DNA of 64,000 nucleotides. Origin: Rhodococcus sp. AW25M09 (GTDB taxonomy: Bacteria > Actinomycetota > Actinomycetes > Mycobacteriales > Mycobacteriaceae). Of the stretch, positions 57,390 to 64,000 are shown one piece after another. Under the pieces are notes generated by a model. It saw only the letters and a program-made list of their open reading frames with translations. It had not been told where the DNA came from and ran no database searches. The position numbers and the translations under genes are program-made. The stretch's first letter is position 1. Every line of letters starts with the position of its first letter. Location: the NCBI RefSeq assembly GCF_000333955.1, contig NZ_CAPS01000005.1:60117-124116 (forward strand), written 5' to 3'.

Positions 57390-57422
57390 TAAGGTTCGAC
57401 CATCGATGGGAGTGGATGCACG

Positions 57423-58196
57423 ATGACATTGGGACTGGCGCTCGCGTTCGGCGCGGTTATCGGGATTCTGCTCGGCTTTCTCGGCGGCGGGGGATCCATT
57501 CTTGCGGTTCCGGTGTCGGTGTTCGCATTGGGACTGCCGGTGGAGGAAGCGATTCCCGTCTCGCTGATCGTGGTCGGTGCCGCGTCGGCCGTCGGAGTTA
57601 TCCCCAAGCTTCGAGCCCGCCTCGTCGAATGGCGACTGGCGGCAGTATTCGCAGCGACCGGCATCCCAGCTACGTTCGCGGGCAGTGCTGTCGGACGGCT
57701 GTTGCCGGACAAGGTACTACTGCTCGGCTTCGCCGCGGTGATGATTGCCGCGGGAGCGCGGATGCTCGCCGAACGTGGAGATCTCGGAACAGCCTGCAAG
57801 ACATCGACATCGGGCATCAACTGGAGACACTGCGCGCCACGCTCGATCCCGGCGGGCCTGGCAGTCGGATTCATGACCGGACTCTTCGGTGTGGGAGGTG
57901 GCTTCCTCATCATTCCGGTCCTGGTGCTGATGCTCGGCATAGAGATGTCGGTCGCGGTCGGCACCTCGTTGGTCATCATCGTGGCCAACTCCGTCGCCGG
58001 TCTCTTCTCGCATCTGAGCGGCACCAGCATCGACTGGTCGCTCACCCTCGCATTCGCAGGCACCGCAGTCGTCGGCTCGCTGCTGGCCGCACACTTCGGA
58101 ACTCGGCTCGATACAGCGCGACTGCAACGCCTGTTCGCATACCTGGTGTTCGCGGTGGCCGGGTACGTCATCATCGACGCGGTATTTCTGAGCTGA
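57423..58196 (+). CDS. TauE/SafE-family sulfur-anion permease
   Basis: 257 aa with about eight helices. The two repeated halves carry GLGG-like loops: LGFLGGGGSILAVPV near residue 18 and TGLFGVGGGFLIIPVLVLM near 155. Family members export or import sulfite, thiosulfate or sulfonates. It pairs with the persulfide dioxygenase, so export of sulfite made by that enzyme is plausible. Confidence 0.92.
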   Translation: MTLGLALAFGAVIGILLGFLGGGGSILAVPVSVFALGLPVEEAIPVSLIVVGAASAVGVIPKLRARLVEWRLAAVFAATGIPATFAGSAVGRLLPDKVLLLGFAAVMIAAGARMLAERGDLGTACKTSTSGINWRHCAPRSIPAGLAVGFMTGLFGVGGGFLIIPVLVLMLGIEMSVAVGTSLVIIVANSVAGLFSHLSGTSIDWSLTLAFAGTAVVGSLLAAHFGTRLDTARLQRLFAYLVFAVAGYVIIDAVFLS

Positions 58197-58222
58197 CGGA
58201 CGGGCCTTCGGTAACCGGGACG

Positions 58223-58236
58223 GCGACGAAAGGCCC
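58223..58236. promoter_or_regulatory. DosR-like box GCGACGAAAGGCCC
   Basis: Nearly the same as the reverse of the box at 54203-54216 (GGGACGAAAGGCCT). It lies 77-90 bases upstream of the three-helix-bundle gene at 58313. Confidence 0.5.
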
Positions 58237-58312
58237 TACCTCGCGCACGACGTGTCGGTCACTCTCGAAGGAGGTACTTTTCCCGCCCACGATCGCGAGG
58301 TAGCCGATCTTC

Positions 58313-58543
58313 ATGACCATCACTCGAACAAGGCCGACCACCAGGCTGTTGAACGACGAATTGACATCGATCACCACGATGCTCGCCACGAGATTCCCCG
58401 AACTGACGCACGAGGACATCGACGATGCAGTCCGCGCCACGTACCACCGACTGGACTCGACCGCCCGCCTCCGAGGCCACCTGATCCCCTTGACGTGCAA
58501 TCGCGCTCGCGGACTGCTTCAAGGACTGGAGTCGGGGGTGTGA
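58313..58543 (+). CDS. Small three-helix-bundle domain protein
   Basis: 76 aa. LATRFPELTHEDIDDAVRAT followed by a helix ending in CNRARGLL resembles the three-helix-bundle dimerisation domain often found in small actinobacterial proteins near stress genes. Function unknown. It precedes a USP gene by 64 bases. Confidence 0.7.
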   Translation: MTITRTRPTTRLLNDELTSITTMLATRFPELTHEDIDDAVRATYHRLDSTARLRGHLIPLTCNRARGLLQGLESGV

Positions 58544-58607
58544 GAGACGACCCCGTGGCGGACGCCCCGTACGCAATACGTCACGCCTCAGCGCAAACGA
58601 CCGGCCG

Positions 58608-59534
58608 ATGATGGTAACTGCGGTTCCGGTCGCTCCTGCAGGCTCCGCTCCTGCCCCTCCGGTCGCTCCTGCAGGCTCCGCTCCTGCCTTCTGGGCCATG
58701 CCCGTGTGGGGCGACATCGTCGTCGCGCTCGACGGCTCGCCGCAATCGCGCGGCGCACTCGCCTGGGCTGCCGGCCTGGCATCGATCACCAAGTCGCGGA
58801 TTCGCCTGGTACACGCGTTGGCATCGCCGAGCACCGGCATCGGCGGCGCAACCCGGCGGGTGGTGCGATTACACGGTCGACGCCTTCTTCGAGCGGCTCG
58901 CAGTGAACTCTTCGCCCTCGATCCGGAGATCTCGGTCGATTCGATTCTGACGGACGACGCGATCGCCTCGGTTCTCGGCGCACTGTCGCATACCGCTGAC
59001 CTCATCGTCATCGGTGGTCACGCGTCGGGGGCTGTCCGGGACGTTCTGTTCGGTCGCCATGCCACGCGGATCGTCGACGAAGCGACGTGCCCGGTGCTGG
59101 TCTGGCGTGCTCAGGACAAGGACTCCCTTCCGCGTTCTCCCGTGGTGGTCGGGGTGGATCACTCCGACTCCTGCTCTCGCGCGATCGACGCAGCATTCTG
59201 GTTTGCCGACGCACTCGAGGTCCCCCTGACAGCACTGCACGTCGGTTCTCCCCACCGTCGACCGGCCGCGAAAGACACCGAGCTGGAGCAGATCCGAACA
59301 CTGGATTGGCTGCGCGAACGCGTCGGTGCTGCCAGTGCCGCGCATCCCGCCGTCGATGTACATCTGCACGTGCTCGACTCCTCGGCAGAGCATGAGCTTC
59401 GAGTCGCATCGGCTACCGCTCACCTTCTCGTGGTCGGCAGCAGCGAGCACTGCACGTGGGCAGGTCCACGTCCGGGTCCGGTGGAACGATCCCTGATTCA
59501 CAACTCGGGTGGTCCAGTTCTCCTGGTGCGCTGA
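58608..59534 (+). CDS. Tandem-domain universal stress protein with repeated N-terminal leader
   Basis: 308 aa from ATG 58608; ATG 58698 would start at MPVWGDIVVALDGSPQSRGA and skip the odd leader. The leader has two copies of VAPAGSAPA (33-bp DNA period). Domain 1 and 2 have USP starts (VVALDGSP, VVGVDHSDS), but the ATP motifs are degenerate (GGHASGAVRDVLFG; GSSEHCTWAGPRPGP), so nucleotide binding is doubtful. No clear RBS at either start. Confidence 0.85.
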   Translation: MMVTAVPVAPAGSAPAPPVAPAGSAPAFWAMPVWGDIVVALDGSPQSRGALAWAAGLASITKSRIRLVHALASPSTGIGGATRRVVRLHGRRLLRAARSELFALDPEISVDSILTDDAIASVLGALSHTADLIVIGGHASGAVRDVLFGRHATRIVDEATCPVLVWRAQDKDSLPRSPVVVGVDHSDSCSRAIDAAFWFADALEVPLTALHVGSPHRRPAAKDTELEQIRTLDWLRERVGAASAAHPAVDVHLHVLDSSAEHELRVASATAHLLVVGSSEHCTWAGPRPGPVERSLIHNSGGPVLLVR

Positions 59535-59578
59535 GCCTTCGAACGTGGCAACCAGCGGTCCACCGCCCCCGGCGGCTC

Positions 59579-59592
59579 GGGACCTTGTGCCC
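59579..59592. promoter_or_regulatory. DosR-like box GGGACCTTGTGCCC
   Basis: 13 of 14 bases identical to the arcA box (39434-39447, minus strand). It lies 64-77 bases upstream of the Rv1733c-like gene, a family whose M. tuberculosis member belongs to the DosR regulon. Confidence 0.7.
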
Positions 59593-59655
59593 TTACGCAC
59601 CCCATGCTCGACGCCGGAGACTCGTGGGAGACAAATTCACTTCGCTTGGGAGTAG

Positions 59656-60249
59656 GTGACGGGCACGTTCACAGAACTCGTGCAGCGGTGGTGGCGACGA
59701 AGTCCATGGGTCTCCAATCCGCTGATGCGGATGCCCGACCGGATCGAACGAACGGCAGTGGCCGTCGCCATCGCGGTGCTTCTGTTACTGATTCCCGTCG
59801 CAGCGACAATAGGTTCGGTGTCCTACAGCGACCTGTCTCTACGGTCACAACAACAACGCGCACAGTACGTTCGAGTCGATGCTCGAGTCGTCGACACCAC
59901 GAATGCGATGTTGTCCGGTGCAGATACTGCCAGTACCGCGACTGTGGAGTGGAGAGCACCGGACGGGTCCGTGCGCTCGGGTTCGACCGAAGTGCCGTCG
60001 TCGGCACGGATCGGCGACGAGACATCGATCTGGCGCGATATAAACGGGAACCTCGCACACGCGCCCGCCACTGCTGCCGGTGCCGTCATCAGCGGGACTG
60101 CCACCGCCGTCTTCGTGTGGTTTCTCGGGGCCGTCTTCGTCGGCGGGCTGGTCGGCCTCACCGCCATGGCCAGTGAACGCTCACGCATGCGGGCGTGGGA
60201 CAGAGACTGGCGACGCTTCGTCCAGTCCCGCGATCACCCCTCGCGGTAG
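59656..60249 (+). CDS. Rv1733c-family membrane protein
   Basis: 197 aa from GTG 59656. Two transmembrane helices (about residues 34-56 and 148-170) flank an extracytoplasmic domain of about 90 residues with VRVDARVVDTTNAMLSG and TATVEWRAPDGSVRSG. NPLMRMPDRIERTAV near the N terminus is a typical start of this family. M. tuberculosis Rv1733c is DosR-induced and of unknown function. Confidence 0.85.
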   Translation: MTGTFTELVQRWWRRSPWVSNPLMRMPDRIERTAVAVAIAVLLLLIPVAATIGSVSYSDLSLRSQQQRAQYVRVDARVVDTTNAMLSGADTASTATVEWRAPDGSVRSGSTEVPSSARIGDETSIWRDINGNLAHAPATAAGAVISGTATAVFVWFLGAVFVGGLVGLTAMASERSRMRAWDRDWRRFVQSRDHPSR

Positions 60250-60294
60250 TGCCACCGAACTTCATCCCTCCCAACATCATTCGAAGGGTGCACC

Positions 60295-61764
60295 ATGACT
60301 GCAGCCGATTGCGCTCCGACAGCTTCGACCGGCATTGCTCCCGCGGTGGTCCACGAGACCCACAGCGCCTATGTCTTCTTGCTCGGTGACGTCGCCTACA
60401 AGATGAAGAAGCCGATAGGCACAGACTTTCTCGATTTTCGTACGGTGGAGTCTCGCCGAACCGCCTGCAAACGAGAGTTCGCGCTCAACTCTCGATTTGC
60501 ACCCGATGTCTATCTCGGCCTTGCCGAGCTCAGCGATCCGGAAGGCGGGCCGGCCGAACCACTGTTGAAGATGCGACGGCTCCCCGACTCCACTCGACTG
60601 TCCACCCGCGCTGCGGCCGGTGACGACATCGGTACCGACATAGACCTCGTCGCGCGCACGATCGCACTGGCCCACAACAACAGCCCCCGGCGCACTGACA
60701 TCGACGACGAGGGACGGCTGGGCGCTCTCGAACAGCGTTGGCTCAACAACATTCGAGAGCTACGCGCACTCGCGGTAGGCGTCGTCGACCACGCACTCGT
60801 CGATCGACTCGAACGTCTCTCATTGCGTTACGTCAGCGGACGTTCCCCGCTGTTCGATCAACGAATTGCGCGGCGGTGCATCGTCGACGGGCATGGTGAC
60901 CTGCTCTCGGACGACATATTCTGCCTGCCGGACGGGCCACGGATACTGGACTGTCTCGACTTCGACGATCGCCTTCGTTTTCTCGACGCCATCGATGACG
61001 TCGCGTGTTTGGCAATGGATCTCGAATTCCAGGGCCGTCCCGACGCGGCGCGGCGCTTCGTATCGTCGTATCTCGAGGCGACCGAGGACAACCCACCCTG
61101 CTCCCTGATCGATCACTACATCGCCTACCGCGCAACGGTTCGCGCCAAGGTCGCGTGCCTTCGCTTTCATCAGGGGCATCCTTCATCGAAGGCCGACGCG
61201 CTCGCTCACTTGCAGCTCGCGCTCGCCCACCTGACTTCGTCGGCCGTAACCATCACGTTGCTGGGCGGACTGCCCGGAACCGGCAAGAGCACTGTGGCAG
61301 CCGCGCTCGCAGAACGAACAGGCGCAGTGGTGCTCTCGAGCGATGTGGTGCGCAAGGAGAGGTCGGGGCTCGACCCTCTGTCTCCGCATCCCTCGGCCGT
61401 CGGATGCGGGCTCTACACCACCGAGAAAACAGCCGGTACCTATCGCGAGCTGATACGCCGCGCGCATGACCAGGTCACGATGGGCCGTTCGGTGATCATC
61501 GATGCGTCCTGGAACGACGAACTCACCCGGAATCAGGCACGAATCCTCGCAGCCATGACCCACAGCGATACCGTCGAGCTCGAGTGCCGTGCACCGAAAC
61601 CCATTGCCCTCGAACGCATCGAGAATCGCGTACGCGGAGCCTCCGACGCGTCCTGGGCCGTGTACGAGGCCATGGCCTGCGCCCGCCACCCCTGGCCGAG
61701 CGCGACCAAGATCGACACCGCCGGAACGCTCGCCGATTCGCTCGCCGCTGCGGGCACTCGATGA
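60295..61764 (+). CDS. Rv2004c-like fusion of phosphotransferase-like and P-loop kinase domains
   Basis: 489 aa. The N-terminal 330 residues look like an aminoglycoside-phosphotransferase/kinase fold (VYLGLAELSD, VDGHGDLLSDDIFC with HGD, LDCLDFDD). The C-terminal part is a P-loop kinase (GGLPGTGKSTVAAAL, near residue 320; SSDVVRKE downstream). M. tuberculosis Rv2004c has this build and is a DosR-regulon member. Substrate unknown. The stop overlaps the next gene as ATGA. Confidence 0.88.
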   Translation: MTAADCAPTASTGIAPAVVHETHSAYVFLLGDVAYKMKKPIGTDFLDFRTVESRRTACKREFALNSRFAPDVYLGLAELSDPEGGPAEPLLKMRRLPDSTRLSTRAAAGDDIGTDIDLVARTIALAHNNSPRRTDIDDEGRLGALEQRWLNNIRELRALAVGVVDHALVDRLERLSLRYVSGRSPLFDQRIARRCIVDGHGDLLSDDIFCLPDGPRILDCLDFDDRLRFLDAIDDVACLAMDLEFQGRPDAARRFVSSYLEATEDNPPCSLIDHYIAYRATVRAKVACLRFHQGHPSSKADALAHLQLALAHLTSSAVTITLLGGLPGTGKSTVAAALAERTGAVVLSSDVVRKERSGLDPLSPHPSAVGCGLYTTEKTAGTYRELIRRAHDQVTMGRSVIIDASWNDELTRNQARILAAMTHSDTVELECRAPKPIALERIENRVRGASDASWAVYEAMACARHPWPSATKIDTAGTLADSLAAAGTR

Positions 61765-62795
61765 CACACTCGAGCCCCGGCACCGGTACGCACGGAAAAG
61801 CCTGGCGCACCACAGTTCCAGGCTCGGTCGACGGCACCCCACTGCACCTCGTCGACGAGAGTCATCCGGTCCCCGCACCGGGGGAATTGCTGGTTTCCGT
61901 TCAGGCCTGTGGAGTGTGCCGAACGGACCTGCACGTCGTCGAAGGTGATCTTCCGGTGCACTCACCGCAGGTCGTCCCCGGACACGAGATAGTCGGAACA
62001 GTGACTGCCCTCGGAGTCGACACCGTCACGCATTTCCGAGTCGGCGACCGAGTGGGCATTCCCTGGCTTCGGCACACCTGCGGTACCTGCTCGTTCTGTG
62101 CGGCGGGACGAGAGAACCTGTGCACCACATCCCGTTACACCGGCTGGGATCACGACGGTGGATTCGCGGAATGGGTCGTCGTCCCTGCCGATTACGCCCT
62201 CGCATTACCTGATGGGTACAGCACCGCCGAACTTGCTCCCCTGCTGTGCGCGGGAATCATCGGCTACCGGGCACTGATGCTCGCCGAGCTACCGCCGCGC
62301 GGCGTCCTCGGCCTCTACGGGTTCGGCGGAAGTGCGCATATCGTCGCCCAATTGGCCCGGGCGGACGGTGCAACGGTGCATGTGATGACCAGAGATCCCG
62401 TCGCTCGCGACTTCGCGTTGTCCCTCGGTATGGACTCCGCGCAGGGCACGTTCGCGGCTCCGCCGCAGCCATTGGATGCGGCAATCGTGTTCGCGCCGAT
62501 CGGCGAGATCGTGCCGGTGGCGCTCGAGGCACTCGTACCGGGTGGGACCGTCGTCCTGGCCGGGATCTACATGACCGACGTCCCGGCCCTGAACTACCAG
62601 CGGCACCTGTTCCACGAAAAACGTCTACGCAGTGTCGAGGCGAACACCAGGGAAGATGCGCGGGCGTTCCTCGACATCTGCGGCCGAGTCCGCCTCCAGG
62701 TGCAGACCACGGTGTATCCGTTCGACCGAGTCCCGGACGCTGTGCGCGATCTGAAGCACGGCCGGTTCCCGGGTGCCGCAGTCGTCGTGCTGTGA
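61761..62795 (+). CDS. Zinc-binding alcohol dehydrogenase family protein
   Basis: 344 aa, ATG overlapping the previous stop (ATGA). CGVCRTDLHVVEGDLP and GHEIVGTVTA give catalytic zinc ligands; CGTCSFCAAGRENLC is the structural zinc loop. The Rossmann motif is degenerate (GFGGSAHIVAQLA). SRYTGWDHDGGFAEW is typical of the zinc-ADH subfamily of unknown substrate. Likely in the Rv1733c-Rv2004c operon. Confidence 0.9.
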   Translation: MTHSSPGTGTHGKAWRTTVPGSVDGTPLHLVDESHPVPAPGELLVSVQACGVCRTDLHVVEGDLPVHSPQVVPGHEIVGTVTALGVDTVTHFRVGDRVGIPWLRHTCGTCSFCAAGRENLCTTSRYTGWDHDGGFAEWVVVPADYALALPDGYSTAELAPLLCAGIIGYRALMLAELPPRGVLGLYGFGGSAHIVAQLARADGATVHVMTRDPVARDFALSLGMDSAQGTFAAPPQPLDAAIVFAPIGEIVPVALEALVPGGTVVLAGIYMTDVPALNYQRHLFHEKRLRSVEANTREDARAFLDICGRVRLQVQTTVYPFDRVPDAVRDLKHGRFPGAAVVVL

Positions 62796-62871
62796 CGGTA
62801 GGACAGTGCCGAGTGTCCTCGAAAAGAGGGTATTTGTGCCGGTGGCACGGCACGTGTGCAGTCGTACGCTC

Positions 62872-62885
62872 AGGACTGTCGTCCT
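62872..62885. promoter_or_regulatory. DosR-like box AGGACTGTCGTCCT
   Basis: A perfect palindrome apart from its four-base centre, extending to CAGGAC-TGTC-GTCCTG. It lies 45-58 bases upstream of the small gene at 62930. Confidence 0.6.
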
Positions 62886-62929
62886 GCACGTCGTCGACAC
62901 GAAGTACTCACGTTCGAGGAGACGATGAC

Positions 62930-63133
62930 ATGACCGATCTCGACACCACATTCCTTTCCGCTGGAATCGATTACGAGCGCACGCTGATGTGCAGTCCGCT
63001 GGCGGCGCAGCTGTGTGTGGTCGAGCAGCTGATGCAGGCGATGATGGTCGAGCAGGGAGCACGACACCCTCGCGATCTCATTGCCTCGGCAGTGCTTCCG
63101 TCCGGCCGGCCCCCGACGCTGAGCCCTGTCTGA
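62930..63133 (+). CDS. Small hypothetical protein (67 aa)
   Basis: ATG 62930 has the RBS GAGGAGAC. The protein is soluble, mostly helical (LAAQLCVVEQLMQAMMVEQG) and Met-rich, and carries two Cys. Not recognised. It stands between a DosR-like box and the antiporter gene, which begins 16 bases after its stop. Confidence 0.6.
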   Translation: MTDLDTTFLSAGIDYERTLMCSPLAAQLCVVEQLMQAMMVEQGARHPRDLIASAVLPSGRPPTLSPV

Positions 63134-63148
63134 CATCCACTCGGTCTC

Positions 63149-64000
63149 ATGACCTTCGAGACGCTCGCCCTGTGCGCGGCGGTGGGGCTGTTCGGCCCAC
63201 TGCTGACACTTCCGTCGAGGCTCCGAATACCCGTTGTGATCGGGGAGCTGTGTGCCGGAATCGCGTTCGGCTACACGGGCTTCGGGGTCATCGACCCCCA
63301 CGAGCAAACCCTGAGTTTTCTGGCGCAGGTGGGGTTTGCGCTCGTCATGTTCGTGGCGGGCAGTCAGGTGCCCATTCGCGACCCACGACTGCGTATCGGC
63401 CTCGGGGTCGGCGCAGCACGGGCTGTGGCCGTCGGGCTACTGGCAACGGCGGTCGGCTGGGCCGTCGCCGCTGCGTTCGATTCACCGCACCTGGGTCTGT
63501 ATGCGGTGTTGATGGCATCGTCCTCCGCCGCGGTCATCATGCCGATCGTCGAATCCACCACGATGTCGACGCCGGGGTCGATGACGCTACTGCCACAGAT
63601 CGCGATCGCCGATGCGGTCTGCATCGTCGCGCTTCCCCTGGTGATCGACCCGCCGCGTGCCGGGCCGGCAGCACTCGGGTCGGCGACGGTCCTCATCGCC
63701 GCGGGCATCACTTTTTTCGTGCTGCGGCACTTCGACGTCTCGGGGCTCCGCCACCGCGTTCACCATCTGTCCGCACAGCGCAAGCTCGCGCTCGAATTGC
63801 GTCTCAACCTCATTCTGTTGTTCGGTCTTGCCGCCCTCGCGGTCCACACCCATTCTTCGGTGATGCTGGCCGGTTTCTGCTTCGGGTTGGCCGTCGCTGC
63901 CATCGGGGAGCCGCGACGCCTTGCCAAACAACTGTTCGCCATCACCGAGGGTTTTCTGGGGCCACTGTATTTCGTCTGGCTCGGCGCATCTCTCGATTTT
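63149..64000 (+). CDS. CPA2-type cation/proton antiporter, N-terminal part (continues beyond the window)
   Basis: 284 codons are open to the end. About eight hydrophobic helices. The start LFGPLLTLPSRLRIPVVIGE followed by LCAGIAFG is typical of KefB/NapA-type exchangers, as is FALVMFVAGSQV. IAIADAVCIVALPLVID occupies the position of the ion-binding Asp motif in helix 5. It should exchange Na+ or K+ for protons. C-terminal regulatory domains, if any, are outside. Confidence 0.88.
   Translation, partial: MTFETLALCAAVGLFGPLLTLPSRLRIPVVIGELCAGIAFGYTGFGVIDPHEQTLSFLAQVGFALVMFVAGSQVPIRDPRLRIGLGVGAARAVAVGLLATAVGWAVAAAFDSPHLGLYAVLMASSSAAVIMPIVESTTMSTPGSMTLLPQIAIADAVCIVALPLVIDPPRAGPAALGSATVLIAAGITFFVLRHFDVSGLRHRVHHLSAQRKLALELRLNLILLFGLAALAVHTHSSVMLAGFCFGLAVAAIGEPRRLAKQLFAITEGFLGPLYFVWLGASLDF

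Overview
The window is high-GC actinobacterial DNA from a mycolic-acid-containing genus, most likely Rhodococcus (or the R. fascians clade). Three things point there: a complete mce lipid-importer operon, an antigen-85-type mycolyltransferase, and a DosR/DosS pair with many of the gene types of the mycobacterial dormancy regulon. Genes are densely packed, with many ATGA/GTGA stop-start overlaps. I see no rRNA, tRNA, insertion sequence or CRISPR array.

Left part (1-25.7 kb), lipid handling and envelope. A truncated SDR and an HSL-type esterase (minus strand) diverge from a long plus-strand operon: a KshB-like flavin/2Fe-2S reductase, yrbEA-yrbEB, six mce genes, a Mce-associated protein and an UbiB/ABC1-type kinase-like protein. 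Convergent to it is a minus-strand operon: EthA-like Baeyer-Villiger monooxygenase, alpha/beta-hydrolase, TetR regulator, membrane GGDEF protein. The same palindrome (GCCATT-N4-AATGGC) lies once in the esterase/reductase promoter region and twice in front of the monooxygenase, so the TetR may control both units. Next come a secretory lipase diverging from a second TetR, a CsbD-like membrane-anchored stress protein, a mycolyltransferase, an unknown polytopic membrane protein, a type II NADH dehydrogenase, and two probable copper-linked genes (DUF305 and DUF6153 types), the latter behind a CsoR-type operator.

Right part (25.8-64 kb), a DosR-type hypoxia/dormancy island. It holds dosR-dosS, six universal stress proteins (one frameshifted), phosphoketolase, an arginine deiminase module (arcA, arcB, arcC and a putative ArcD-like transporter), a CtpF-like P-type ATPase, two small flavodoxins, a slipin, two ANTAR proteins, an operon of alcohol dehydrogenase, proton-translocating transhydrogenase (pntA1-A2-B) and succinate-semialdehyde dehydrogenase, Rv1733c-like and Rv2004c-like genes, another zinc alcohol dehydrogenase, and the start of a CPA2 cation/proton antiporter. 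I find about ten related 14-bp palindromes of the DosR-box type (GGGAC-N4-GTCCC-like) in front of these units. Inside the island a persulfide-dioxygenase/rhodanese and a TauE/SafE permease diverge from two CsoR/CstR-type operators, with a tiny Cys-rich protein downstream.

Together the right part reads as a programme for energy and redox balance without oxygen: ATP from phosphoketolase and arginine fermentation, NAD(P)H balancing by transhydrogenase and alcohol dehydrogenases, and stress proteins under a heme-sensor two-component system. Start codons were chosen from ribosome-binding sites, overlaps and family alignments recalled from memory. No database search was run.
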